The translations under genes were made by a program, and so were the position numbers. A model generated the notes under the pieces. That model ran no database searches. It was not told the DNA's origin and saw nothing but the letters and a program-made list of their open reading frames with translations. Shown here one piece after another: positions 12,793 to 23,428 of a stretch of 64,000 bases of DNA (the stretch's first letter is position 1; each line of letters starts with the position of its first letter). This stretch comes from Rhytidiadelphus loreus (taxonomy: Eukaryota; Streptophyta; Bryopsida; Hypnales; Hylocomiaceae), in the NCBI GenBank assembly GCA_947034895.1, contig OX344764.1:39434935-39498934 (forward strand), in the 5' to 3' direction.

Positions 12793-13771
12793 AACAAGCG
12801 TGTTTCGGAAACACACTGTAAGGGTTTTCCGTGAGGAAGAGAAGTTGATTTCACACACCGTAAAGAACCGTAAAGAACCTGTTGCCGCAAGATATTGAAC
12901 CCACAACCGCACCATTTGGTTTGCGTACCTCTGTCACCACCATCACCCAGTAATTTAGGGTCATCTTGGACCTCCAAGGGACCAATTCCATTTCCATGTG
13001 GGTCAAACTTTGTTTTAGAGCCCATTTCGGCTTTATAAATTATATTCAAGTTTCAATGTAACTCATTCCTTCCAATTTCAATACTCATAGGATTTTTTCA
13101 AACTCCTAGGATTTTTTCAATGGTTTTGAGATGGTGCTGCCGAGGATTGACTCCTTTGGTTTTGTATATTGTTTCCTTTTATCAATGGAAATTGTCTATG
13201 TGTTTGAAGAAAGAAAGAAAGTAGAAGTTTTAAGATGGTTTAGAAAGATAACTCATTGGACTTATTGTGCAACTTTTATTACAACTTTTATTTATGTATT
13301 GTACCAATTTTCACCAAATTTTTATTTTGTGGTTACACTAATTTTGTAGGTGACGCAGATTTTCCCTCACTTTTATTAGGACAAATCATTGTAGGCTTCG
13401 GGAAAAAAAAGGAAGTAATTCACCTGAGCCAGGCAACCTCAGTGCATGTAACGGACACTCATTTACACGATATTTTAGAAAAAAATTTAAAAAACAACTA
13501 CATAATATCTTGCTGTTTGAAAAAACAGCAATACTTGTCTCAAAAATAAACAAAAACAGAAAACAGCAATAAAAGGGAAATAAAAAGTAGGCAACTAGCA
13601 TCTACCCACCCATGCCTTATGAATAAAATAAAAATAAATCACACTCGAATTTTCACCCTTTGGGGGACAAGAAGCAAATATATCGATGATGCACTTCCAA
13701 TTCCTTTTATAAATCATAAAAAAATTTGCAAAAATAAATCTCCCAGGACCCCAAATTCTCAAGTCCCAGCC

Positions 13772-14000
13772 GGGGTGAACTGACCCCCTCGCTTGTCCCC
13801 GAAGGACAACCCTGAATTTTTTTATTTCCCACGCATGATAAAATTTGCAATTTTTGGAATTCATATTTGCAATCAGAGGCCCCAAATTAGCTAGGAGAGG
13901 TATAGAGCATACATTTTCTGGGCACAAAATAGGGGGTCTTTTTTTTACTTGCATCCCCTGGACTGACTTTGGGGGACGAGCAAGGGTGTCAGTTCACCCC
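13772..14000. mobile_element. Miniature inverted-repeat element, GGGGTGAAC family, copy 2
   Basis: Starts 'ggggtgaactgaccccctcg' and ends with the inverse (gacgagcaagggtgtcagtt then cacccc). Internal landmarks are 'aatcagaggccccaaattag' and 'gcacaaaatagggggtc' plus poly-T. A second copy follows immediately at 14001-14218. Open frames of 112-119 codons on both strands across this pair are fortuitous products of the repeat. Confidence 0.8.
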
Positions 14001-14218
14001 GACCCTCGCTTGTCTGCAAGGGAAAATGCTGAAATTTTTTATTTGCCACACATGGTAAAATTTGCAAATTTTGAATTCATATTTGTAATCAGAGGCCCCA
14101 AATTAGCTAGGAGTGGAGCAATACATAAATTAATCAAGCACAAAATAGGGGGTCTTTTTTTTTTATATGCATCCTTGGAATGACTTTGGAGGGATGAGCA
14201 AGGAGGTCAATTCACCCT
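14001..14218. mobile_element. Miniature inverted-repeat element, GGGGTGAAC family, copy 3
   Basis: Repeats the landmarks of the preceding copy in the same order (cgcttgtctgc, ccacacatggtaaaatttgc, aatcagaggccccaaattag, cacaaaatagggggtc, gatgagcaagg, gtcaattcaccc). The two copies are in tandem and share the junction sequence, as expected from insertion into a related end or from unequal exchange. Confidence 0.75.
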
Positions 14219-14879
14219 GACTCAAGCCCCCTCAAGTATGCACTTCCTATAAGTTTACACCTCATAGATATAAGCGTAACATTCCTAATTATTATGGCAC
14301 ATCTATTTTCAATAACTTTAAAATTCATTGTGTATTCATAGTATCTACAGAAAATGCATGCAAAAAGACTTTGAAATCCCCTTTAATAGATTCCGAAGAG
14401 GTGATCTAATAAAAATTTAGATGGATGACAACACTAAAACCTAGTTCAAATGCTTATTTGGACGATTTGAGGTACACTTAGTTCTTTCAAGATGGGCACC
14501 CGCTCAAATGCACCACTGACCCTAAATTACCATCTCCACTTTGTGTACATCTCCAAAATCATTTATATACCTATGTGGAAGAAACCAAACTTTTGTTCTT
14601 TCATAACCTTTGCATACGGTATCCAAATGCCACGTTCTTTGGTGCGTTGGAATCTCCTTTCACTTGCTAATATGAAAATATGAAAATTTGAGGAATCTAA
14701 TAATAGTAACTAGGCACATTAGACCCCAAAGTGGCGGTTCTAGGGGTACCCACCTTTTAGTTAGTGGATAATTTTTCATTCATTCGTTCCACCCTTGACG
14801 GAAGTAAAGTTAGCCAAGGAAAAATAAAAAGTAGGAAATTATTTTTGTCCACGGAAATAGAACATTTTCAGGTCCCCAA

Positions 14880-15310
14880 ACCCAGGTCCCCAAACGTGGC
14901 CATTAGGCTACCTATTCGCAACCAGGCAACCAGACAACCCCAGGTTGAAAAGCGGGAGAGAATCCCGCGCCCCAACTGCCTCCCTGTCCCCCCGTCGCGG
15001 CCCCCGCCACCCTGTCACATCCCCACTGGCCCGACCCCCGCAACTATCGCCGTGGGCACCCACCCGGCGTGTCCCCACTGGGTCGGACCCACGCAGATGT
15101 CGACCTGGCAGCCCCCTCCTATTACAAGCCCATGACTCCCAGCCCCAGGGCGTGCCTGCCTCCTACCTATCTTTCTGCTCGGAGCTCCGTATCTGGAGGA
15201 GGCGGGGAGGAGCGCATTCAAGCGCCAGGCCACCAGAGATCTGCAAAGTCGCCTGGTTTGCTGCAAGGCAAGCGCCTTGCATGCAGGGAACCCAACCGGG
15301 TATGACAAAA
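14880..15310. other. GC-rich, proline-coding-like tract of unknown nature
   Basis: This is the most GC-rich part of the window. Overlapping open frames of 123, 130 and 139 codons run through it on both strands (14764-15135 +, 14945-15337 +, 15015-15434 -). Their translations are dominated by Pro, Gly and Arg and show no domain, which is the expected outcome of GC-rich sequence lacking stop codons. I do not call a gene. Confidence 0.45.
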
Positions 15311-17171
15311 AACACGGAACCCAATAGCCAACACTAATTTTCGTCTCAAATTGGGCTCTCTCTCCCTGCAATTCTCCGAATTCTTGTGTGTCTTGTCTGA
15401 ATCCCCCATATGATAATCTGATCCAATTTGCCAAAATAATTCATGAGTGACGTACTTGCTTGGCATGGTGGTAGCCTGCTTGCTTTTTGTAGGGGGAGAG
15501 CCTTGGAGTTGGTTGGAAGTTTAAGCTCTTAACTAGTTGTAGCACGTCCTGGATGGGACGCTGGGGAAGTGATTTGCATTTCTGCCCTTTCTGCTGTGTC
15601 ACTTCCGTCGGTTCGTGTCCCGTCGTGGTGATGGAGTGTCAGAGTTGGTTTGCTGTTTCAAAGGAGTTGACGTGATGGGCAGAAACTGTAAGTCCAGGGG
15701 TTTGGTCGGGGGGCAGATGGGAAGGGGGATTAGTAGGAGCAGTACTGCATATGCGTCTGTGGGAGGAGGAGAAGAAGAAGAGGTTTGGCAAGAGGTTGAA
15801 TGTTGTCACCTTGCGAATTTTTTTGCTTTGATGGTTTGTTGATTGATTTCCAGTTTGAATGGTTGCTGGATTGATTGTCGAGCGCGCAATCTCGGTGGTT
15901 TTTCATTTCGTGAGGTGCTGTTGGGGAGAATTGGAGGGTGGAAGGAACGAGAGATTGAGTTCTTGCATTCAAACTCTGCTAGCTGCAGCGTTTTTTCTGA
16001 AGTCGTGTTCCTTCCGCTTCGTAGTGGAACGGCAAATTTGATAAAATGGCGAAATTTCAAAGAGAGTGGCAGTCTTAGAATAGCGCCCCTTCCTGTGAAA
16101 CCCTAGATCTCTTGTGGTTCTAATTATCGAAACTCTAGCTGAGCATTTGAATGTCACGCACTCCCACTCTACCCATCTCCAACTGGTCTCCTATGTCGGC
16201 ACAAAGTTCGATCCGGCCTGGGGCCATTTCGCCAGTAGTCCGTCGAGGTCGACTTGGAGTGAACTGAACTGAATTTTGAAATGTTTCAGGCGAGAGATGA
16301 GAGGGCAACAAGCGCAACAAGCGCATCGATGATTGCAATTCCAATACAAGCGCATTTGGTTGTCACTTGTTGCAACGTCGTGTAGAGATCATTTATTTTG
16401 GGGCTTGCTGTGATTACCTGGGCCAGTAACGACCAGAGGTTGCCGAAGTCGTCAGGGACGGATCATCCCCAGAGCTCGCTCGTTCACGGACGAGTCCAGG
16501 CGCTCCAGCTGCGTGATTTATTCCTGATCCTCATTCGAAACAACCTCGAGCGTCTTCGTCGAACTGGCGAATTTCAGTGAAATTGAAGCAGTTTCTGAAA
16601 CCTCAAAACCTTTGCCGCACTTGAACCTCACAATTGTGGGACTGAGAAACACGCCATTCTTTACTAACGACCTTGACCTTCACACTCGCGCTCTCGGTGG
16701 ACTTTCGACGCCGTTTCGGACGCACTCTCAATCCATTTTGATCAATTGTTCTGTAGGATAGTGTTCGTTACTCACTCAGATTGTTCGCCACCTCATAGTT
16801 GATGTTACAATATATATGTACTTGGGATTTCTCAGGAACCTGATGCTCTGCGTGGTGCTCACAGACGCTTGGAAGTATCAATGCGTAGGCTAGCTGCGAT
16901 CAATAGCTTAGTTGCCTTGAATCGATGACTGACGGTGTCGTCATTCCTTGTTGGTTTGGGCGATCACTCAAAGCCTACGTTTGCTGATCTTCAATTCCGC
17001 CGTCGGCATGCTTGCGCTGCAACCGAATCCATGAGAGCATCGTGATCGTGATGATGGTGAAGAATTGGCCACACCCTGAAGCCTACTAGCAGATTTTTAG
17101 CGGCGCTCAATTGCTACAATTAGAGTGACGACGTTTGTAGACATTCTGAGTGTGTTTGTAGACAATTGCCA
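15311..17171. other. Upstream region of the F-box gene
   Basis: Mixed-composition DNA with no convincing coding frame; the small overlapping frames between 15.6 and 16.6 kb on both strands have no family resemblance. Its composition is closer to the F-box exons than to the AT-rich flanks, so it may hold promoter elements or untranslated exons of that gene. Confidence 0.4.
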
Positions 17172-17179
17172 TATAAAAG
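17172..17179 (+). promoter_or_regulatory. Candidate TATA box of the F-box gene
   Basis: The word TATAAAAG lies 284 bases upstream of the chosen ATG at 17463, leaving room for a 5' leader of about 250 bases. The position is consistent with a plant core promoter, but no start-site evidence is available. Confidence 0.35.
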
Positions 17180-17462
17180 AGTAATTTTAGAGAGCAAATG
17201 CTTAGGCTGGTGGTGGTTAGTTCTTTGCCGATTCCTCTTCACTTGGGATTCACAAGTACTTTACAGTGCAAGTCTGTATTTAACTCAGGGGGTCTGGACT
17301 TGAGATTGTTGAGTGCACCACCTGTGAATCCTCTTCCTTTCAGAGGTTTTGCAAATCCTCCATTGAATGGTCAATGATTCACTGATTCAAGAGGAGCCAG
17401 TGTTGTAATTCAAGAAGAGTTGAAGTTGTTTTTGGTGCCAACCTCTCGAGATAGGAGAAGCA

Positions 17463-19107
17463 ATGTCAATGGTTGCCCACCAGGATCCACGACTTGCAGG
17501 ATCCTCTGACAACAACAATGTTGTCACCGATCTGGACCCCGAGGTCTGGAACAAGCTGCCCCATGAGCTTCTAGAGAAGGTTCACTTGTGCTTGCCTCTG
17601 CCCAGCCTGGCCCGATTTCGGTCCGTGTGCACTGCCTGGAACAACATTGTGTTCGATGAAGGGTTTATCCGTGTCCGCAGGAAGCTTGTTCATCAGGAGC
17701 CATGGATTGTCATGACATCGACAGAAAACGCCGTCGCCGCTATTGACACAGGCAAAGTGCCCTAAACCCCTTGCCTTCCCACTTCGTTATGAGTTTTTTT
17801 TTTATGGAATTTTGCTTTTAAGACCCACCAGTGAATCGTCTCACAGGTTGGAAGGGAACAAGAAAAGGTCTGGAGTTTTGTAGTTATTTCTGCTAAGTGT
17901 TTGGTTTCGGTGCCAGCGTCTCTAGTAGAGGAAATCAGCCAATGTATTTATCTTGGTTTAAATGAATTTGTTTTTTGATTAATCAGCTCACGGTTTGATT
18001 TCAATCGTTATGGTTTAGATCTCTAGGGCTCCTCTCTATTGTTGCTTCTTAAGACACTCATGGCAAGCCAAAACCTCATAGGGCTCAGATTTTAGCGAAA
18101 TTGGCGCAGATTCAGTCACTCCACAGACAATAGATCTATGAAATTAGTAGTAGTTCTTTGAGCACGTGCATTCTGGCACTGCGAATCATATAATGATTTC
18201 AACGAACACAACTATAGATCTAACATTTGTGGAATGGTTTTTGGCTGGGGTTTAACCAGGTTTCGAGAAATGGCTGTCGTTTCCCATTCCCTTCAGCGCC
18301 GGAAACTTGCACATGATAGCCACAGCAGGCGGCTTGCTCTGCCTCTCCAACTCATGGTTCCGTTGGCCAGGGATGGCAGTTGTAAACCCAGTCACCAACC
18401 AGTGGCGTCGCCTCCCTCCCATGAGCACCTGGATGATCACCATAGTCGGAATGGTCTACAACGAACTCACCCACACATACAAGATCCTGGTGTGCGGCCG
18501 CACGGAGGATCACAGCATGATCACAGAGATTTACGACTCTGCAATTGGGCAATGGCTACCAGGAGGGCTCCCTTCTACAGCTCGGAAATACGGAGGTGAC
18601 TCCCTTGTGTATTTGGATGGCATTTTCTACTGCCTCACCTTCCCTTACTCCACTCTTTCTCTCATCGCCTACGACCTCTTGAACGCCATTTGGCACGAGG
18701 TGCCTGTGACCATGCCTATTCCGATCATGTCACCCTCTGTTGTGGTCTGCAATGGCAAGCTGCTCCTTGTTGGTGCAATGGAAGAGCCGGAGTTTGTGGT
18801 TCAGATTTGGGAGCTCGACTTCCAAACTGTGGTGTGGGTGGAGGTGGAGAGGATGCCGTTGCAGATGTTTGTAGACTTTGAGGCCAGGATGACTCCCAGC
18901 AAGCCATTCTCCTGCTGTGCCACTGGGGATCGGCTGTTTTTCACGCTTCCCAACAACAGCACGTACATGCCGGGTCTTGTGTTTGATTTCGTTAAGAGGA
19001 GTTGGAGCTGGTGGCCGGCTTCGGGATTCCCTAACAACATGCCGCAAGTGAACGCGGGCAGGGCTTGTGGCTTGAGCTTTGAGCCGTGTCTCCATGCACG
19101 TGTGTAG
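17463..19107 (+). CDS. F-box protein, kelch-like C-terminal domain
   Basis: This is the substrate-recognition subunit type of an SCF ubiquitin ligase: the F-box binds SKP1 and the C-terminal half recruits a target. Exon 1 is 17463-17751 and exon 2 is 18260-19107, giving 378 codons. The F-box spans about residues 29-70 (WNKLPHELLEKV, then LARFRSVCTAWN). After the junction comes the plant F-box/kelch pattern: KWLSFPIPF, ATAGGLLCL, NPVTNQWRRLPPM, then blocks like YDSAIGQW and FDFVKRSWSWWP. The length suits the At5g15710/LCR-type family. The frame fits only if the intron uses a GC donor (CAG|GCAAAG) with AG acceptor (AACCAG): the nearby GT at 17757 puts exon 2 in the wrong frame. The start is the first ATG of the open frame. 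The long minus-strand open frame at 18730-19389 is a shadow. The target is unknown. Confidence 0.88.
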
Positions 19108-20517
19108 AGCCTGTGCATGTGCATGGATCCGCAGACAAACTGAGGACAGAAGCTGAGGGCACGTTATGCATTTGGGAATAATAAGTATTAAGTCGATCTT
19201 TTTGATAGTTGAGCTGTTGGTGAGTTGTGCTCCAAGTCGGAGGATAGACTTGGGAGCTAAACCCGAAGTACATGATCCACATTTTTTGAGAGAATATTGA
19301 GACCGCGGAAATGACAAAATTTTGGATTTAGTCCTGGAGAAGTCAGTGACGCCTGGTTGATCGATCTGCCAAGCAGGTTGAATATACATATTTTATATCC
19401 CTCTTGACTGGATTGTCTTACTATTCGTATTTAGGTTTATGTCCCAAGTTTACACTGGATTTGTGATAGAGGTTGCTGATTAAAGCTCTCTGTTGTCACG
19501 CGGACGTACGAGAGACAAAAAAAAATTAGCTTTGAACTGAAGTATTCATTGTCTCGTTGTATTATTGTATTGTGCTTTTATCTTGGACGTTGTGTTTGGC
19601 AGATCGAGATTCTGCACGCGCTCTGTACGTAGGTCTCCAGGCTACTGTTGAGTACTTATGTCCCCAATGTTATTCTATTTTCAACTTGGTTTTTCACAGT
19701 TATTACGTTTCACAGGGCCATGAAGTGATTTTATCAGGTGGTGGTGAGCTTCAGTAGTTAAAATGTGAATAAATTTTCACTCAAGTAACTACTGCACAAA
19801 TGTTATTGGAATGGATAATGTGTGTGTTAATTTCACATAAAATTCGGGTGGAGAAAAGCTTGATTGTCCGTCTTTGCAATGCAATGCACAGCTTCAGTAG
19901 TAAGCTTAATTCGCTTTGTTTCAAGGATCGAAGGCTCGGATGCACATGCAGGTGGGAAGTCCGAAAGGGGGATTAAACTGACAAAAGTAGCTATAGCAGT
20001 AGAGAATATTATCCAGTTACTGTGCACTGCACTATAAGATTATTTTTCGAGTTGTGTGAGGGATTCTGTGTCTAAATTCCTCTGTCAGAAACCTGAAGCC
20101 AGAAAAACGCCAGAGTGGCTTGACACAGATTTCGATGCAAATTGTTTGTTCTAATTTATTTATTCATTGGTTTGCGTGTCCTCTCTCTTGTCGAAGAGCA
20201 ATTGTGTACAGTAGTAAAGGTCTTTTATAAGTAAGTTATATAGCCTGACGGAGGCCCAGAGCGAAGGAAAACCTTGAATACCATCCATCTGTACGACGCT
20301 GTTTACAAGGCAGTGGGTACTAAAAACACTGGCTACTGTAGGGAACCTGATTCTGCATTGTACACACATTCTTGTTACCTATATCAACTCATCTCTTCAG
20401 TGATCAGCATTGATGAGATACTTGGCTGATGAATGCCTGGCTATGGTTAACAACCTTGGAATGGAAATGGAGTTCTCTTTAGTATGGAGTCACTAAAAGT
20501 ATGAGCATCCATCCATT
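19108..20517. other. F-box 3' region and intergenic DNA
   Basis: Likely begins with the 3' untranslated region of the F-box gene. No other gene is visible; the minus-strand open frames overlapping the F-box gene end here without domain content. Confidence 0.55.
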
Positions 20518-20529
20518 AACCCTTAAACG

Positions 20530-21113
20530 TAGAGGAGGATGTTTGGCTTTGTTTCACGGCATTTGGACCTATAGTGTGAAAGTTATGGATTTTTGAGTTA
20601 TTTTTTATTTTTTAAAATTATTTTTATTTTTATTTTTATTTTGGTTGTGGCAACAACACAGGGGCACACTAGTCCATACCTTAAGTTAGGCTCTTTGTTT
20701 GTTTGTTATGGTGAGATCTCTTAGATTGCGCGCCCCTTCATCATGCTCTTGGTACCGTTGGAAGGGTCTTTGTGAGGAGGGGTGCATAGGCTTTGTTTTA
20801 TGACATTCCAACCTGTAATGGAAAAGTTATGGAGTTTTGAGTTTTGAGTTTTCTTTTCTTTTTCTTAAATTAGAAAATTACTTTTACATTTCTTTTGGAT
20901 GTGGCAATGGCACTTTGACTCTTTTGAGGCATCGGGAGGCACTTCTTTCATTCCAAAGAGGTGATGTAGTCTACAGTGAGATCTCTTGGATTGTGTCCCA
21001 GCCATGTTTTGAGTATTGTTGGAAAGCTTTTTGCTAGGAGGGGTGCATAGGCTTTGTTTCATGGCGTTTCAACCTACAATGTGAGGGTTATTGAATTTCA
21101 AAGTTTTTATGAA
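20530..21113 (+). repeat. Two units of the ~235-bp repeat
   Basis: Unit landmarks occur twice: 'gtgaaagttatgga' or 'tggaaaagttatgga', a T-rich run, 'tgtggcaa', 'gtgagatctctt' and 'gaggggtgcataggctttgt'. The array breaks off at a TTAA, where the element at 21114 is inserted, and its continuation (ttaaaaatttagaaaattac ... ttggtaattattg) resumes at 22024. Confidence 0.75.
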
Positions 21114-22027
21114 TTAACCCCTAAAGGACCAAGGCCTTTTTCTGCCAAAACACACTCAAAACTACCATTTCTATAACAAAGAGTAAGAAAATCTGAATTT
21201 TTTTGCACATCTAACCATAGGATCTTACACCTAATTGGTATAAAAATGTGTGGTCAAAATTTTTAAGAATTTTTTACCGCACAGATTGCAAGATATATGG
21301 GTTTAAAGTAAAAAATCAAGTTGTTCAACACATTGCAAGACTAGATTATTTGACTTTGGACCTTCTTAGCTTAAATTTTCTGCACTACAAAGTTTTGAGC
21401 TTTAAATCTTTATGGTGGAGAATTGATTTGAGAGTCTAGAAAAAAAAACTTAAGAAAAACTTAATTTTTATTCTTTAAAAAATTGTTAAGTAGAAGTAGA
21501 TATGAGATAGGAGGAAAATTTAAATTATTAACATCTCTAAGATGGAATTAAAATGCATGAATCCCAATGGTGAGATTGCTCTAGAAAGAAAACTAAACCA
21601 TGTGGAACTTTTCTTTTGGAAAAATTGTAAAAATTGCATTTAGAAATGATTCGTACAAGTTATTTTTTCAAGAAGGTGCTCTAATTGCTTGAAAAACAAG
21701 ATTGTCCATAACTTTCTCATTACAAATCCAAATGGAATGAATCACAACTTTCCATGTATACAAAATATAATCTATGAGAGAAAAAAATTAAAAGTTTAAA
21801 TTAAATTTTTTTTTTTGTTGACCCCTCTCCCTTGTTTTTAGCTTATTTGAGCATAACTTTTGTTCTCGGGTATTGATGGGAAAAAAAATTATATTCCCAT
21901 GAAGCTAATCAATTTTTCTATCTTAAAAAAAAAGTTTCAAAAACACCAGGACAAAAATTGAGACCATAGGTACTTGCTCAAAATCCTACTTGTCTTCCAA
22001 AAGGACAAATGGTCCTTTAGAAATTAA
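21114..22027. mobile_element. TTAA-flanked inverted-terminus element, long class, copy A
   Basis: The left end reads TTAA then CCCCTAAAGGACCAAGG; the right end reads TGGTCCTTTAGAAA then TTAA. The element interrupts a known repeat unit: the sequence left of it (tttttatgaattaa) and right of it (ttaaaaatttagaaaa) are contiguous in the uninterrupted copy at 5190-5210. So the insertion took place at TTAA and duplicated it. Part of its left half (accgcacagattgcaagat) is shared with the element at 47442-48408. No transposase frame is visible, so it is non-autonomous. Confidence 0.75.
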
Positions 22028-22187
22028 AAATTTAGAAAATTACTTTTACTTTGGTAATTATTGAGCAACGACACAAGGCACACTAATTAATCCTTAAAGG
22101 ACAAATGGCCCTTTAGGGATTAAAAATTTAGAAAATTACTTTTACTTTGGTAATTATTGTGGCAACGGCACAAGGCACAGTAATTAA
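22024..22187 (+). repeat. 96-bp duplication including a 37-bp terminal-repeat remnant
   Basis: The block 'ttaaaaatttagaaaattac' followed by 'ttttactttggtaattattg' and 'gcacaaggcaca' occurs at 22024 and again at 22120. Between them lies TTAA, TCCTTAAAGGACAAATGG, CCCTTTAGGGA, TTAA (22087-22123): essentially two element termini fused back to back with no interior. This looks like a maximally deleted element, or the product of exchange between flanking termini. Confidence 0.7.
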
Positions 22188-22408
22188 TCCTTAAAGGACA
22201 AATTGGTCACTATGGAAATCATTCTTTTGGGAAACCGTCGAGAAAACCGTGCAAATTACTTGCTTAAAAAAATCCAAGAGTATTCATTAGAGGTCAAACT
22301 AATGTGAAAGCCTTTGCTTTCTGCATTCCAAAGATGAACATTTGCACATAGAAGGATTCTCTAGCATCTGTCAAACAATACACATTTATTGTGTCAATCA
22401 AGGGTTAA
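22184..22408. mobile_element. TTAA-flanked inverted-terminus element, short class, copy B
   Basis: Left end TTAA-TCCTTAAAGGACAAATTGG, right end ATCAAGGG-TTAA, 225 bp. Shares 'ggtcactatggaaatcattc', 'ttgcttaaaaaaa', 'cattagaggtcaaact' and 'acatagaaggattct' in the same order with copy C. Non-coding. Confidence 0.75.
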
Positions 22409-22441
22409 AAATGAGCATCTATTATTGACTCTACCTAAACA

Positions 22442-22669
22442 TTAACCCTAGAAGGACTGGTTGGTCACTATGGAAATCATTCTTTCTGGTACTATGTGAA
22501 TCTTTTGCTTAAAAAAAACAAGAGCAATAATTAGAGGTTAAACTACTATGCAAGACCTCTCCCTTTTACATAGAATTCCATTGATGAATTTTTGCACTTT
22601 TGTCTTACATAGAAGGATTCTTTGTCATCCATGAGACACTTAGTTTTTGAAGTATCCTTCTAAGGTTAA
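22442..22669. mobile_element. TTAA-flanked inverted-terminus element, short class, copy C
   Basis: Left end TTAA-CCCTAGAAGGACTGG, right end GTATCCTTCTAAGG-TTAA, 228 bp. The interior is homologous to copies B, E and F. Its right-hand TTAA (22666-22669) is also the left boundary of the large foldback, so the two elements abut through one target site. Confidence 0.8.
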
Positions 22670-23417
22670 CCCCTAAAGGACCAAACACCGTTCTTTGGCA
22701 ACATAGCAATTTTGGGCAACTCTCTACAAACGTAATTTTTATTTTATTTTATTTGAAAATTTCACAAAATGTGTACCCAAGGAGTAGCTTTAAGGCCCCA
22801 AAATTTTCATGACTTTTGACTACATGGTTAAAAAGATATTGCATGATATGTAATATTCAACAATTGGCAGACAACTTGGACAACCCAAAAAACTTCTTCA
22901 AAAATCACTTTTGAAAAAAATAAATTGAAATTGGTTATCTAAATTTATATATTTGTGGAAAGCTTTGAATCATTCCATTTTGATTAATGAGATGAAAGTT
23001 ACGAGGAGTTTTACTTTTTAAGTAGGTATGGCATCCAAACAATCCATACCTACTTGCAAAGTAAAACTCCTTGTAACTTTCATCTCATTAATTAAAATCA
23101 AAGGATTCAAAGCTTTTCAAAAATACATAAATTTAGAAAACCTATTTCAAATTTTTATTTTTTAAAAAGTGATTTTTGAAGAAGTTTTTTGGGCTACTCA
23201 GGCTGCCCGCGGCCCACCAACTGTTGAATATTACATATCATGCAATATCTTTTTAACCATGTAGTAAAAATTTATGAAAATTGTTGGTCCTTAAAGCTAC
23301 TCCTTGGGCACACATTGTGTGAAATTTTCAAAGAATAAAAATAAAAATAACGTTTGTAGTGAGTTGCCCAAAATCGCTATGTTGCCAAAGAACGGTGTTT
23401 GGTCCTTTAGGGGTTAA
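22666..23417. mobile_element. Large TTAA-flanked foldback element, copy D
   Basis: About 365-bp arms form an imperfect palindrome with its turn near 23031-23044. Landmarks are inverted end to end: CCCCTAAAGGACCAAACACCG at the left matches CGGTGTTTGGTCCTTTAGGGG at the right, 'tatgttgccaaagaacgg', 'ctactccttgggcacac', 'gatattgcatgatatgtaat' and 'aagtaggtatgg' likewise. The termini equal those of copy A, placing it in the same family. One arm would fold on the other for most of the length in a transcript. Confidence 0.85.
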
Positions 23418-23428
23418 CCTTAGAAGGA

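Larger units (their letters stand above)
6431..13770. other. AT-rich intergenic DNA
   Basis: No gene is supportable. The tract contains inverted-repeat elements at 7111-7352 and 7643-7884, a perfect 84-bp tandem duplication at 8245-8412, and homopolymer or purine tracts at 11.9-12.8 kb. Near 10240-10310 is a stretch (ttttctatcttaagaaaaaa, acaaaaattgagacc) shared with 21890-21975, suggesting an old repeat copy. Short open frames such as 10085-10276, 11096-11305 and 12783-13049 on the minus strand match nothing I recognise. Confidence 0.65.

Noticed and set aside
12783..13049. An 88-codon minus-strand frame that looked like a retroelement fragment
   Set aside because: No protease, reverse transcriptase, integrase or zinc-knuckle motif, and no long terminal repeats nearby.
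13595..14183. Open frames of 112 and 119 codons on opposite strands that resemble each other internally
   Set aside because: They lie across two tandem MITE copies; the apparent internal protein repeat is only the DNA repeat.
14764..15434. Pro/Arg-rich open frames of 123-139 codons on both strands
   Set aside because: GC-rich DNA lacks stop codons in several frames at once; no domain, start context or splice logic supports a gene.
18730..19389. A 219-codon open frame on the minus strand
   Set aside because: It is antisense to exon 2 of the F-box gene, has no domain, and its composition is explained by the codon use of the sense gene.
22670..22676. CCCTAAA words, the plant telomere repeat unit
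   Set aside because: They occur once per element terminus, not in tandem, and are part of the CCCCTAAAGGACC inverted terminus.
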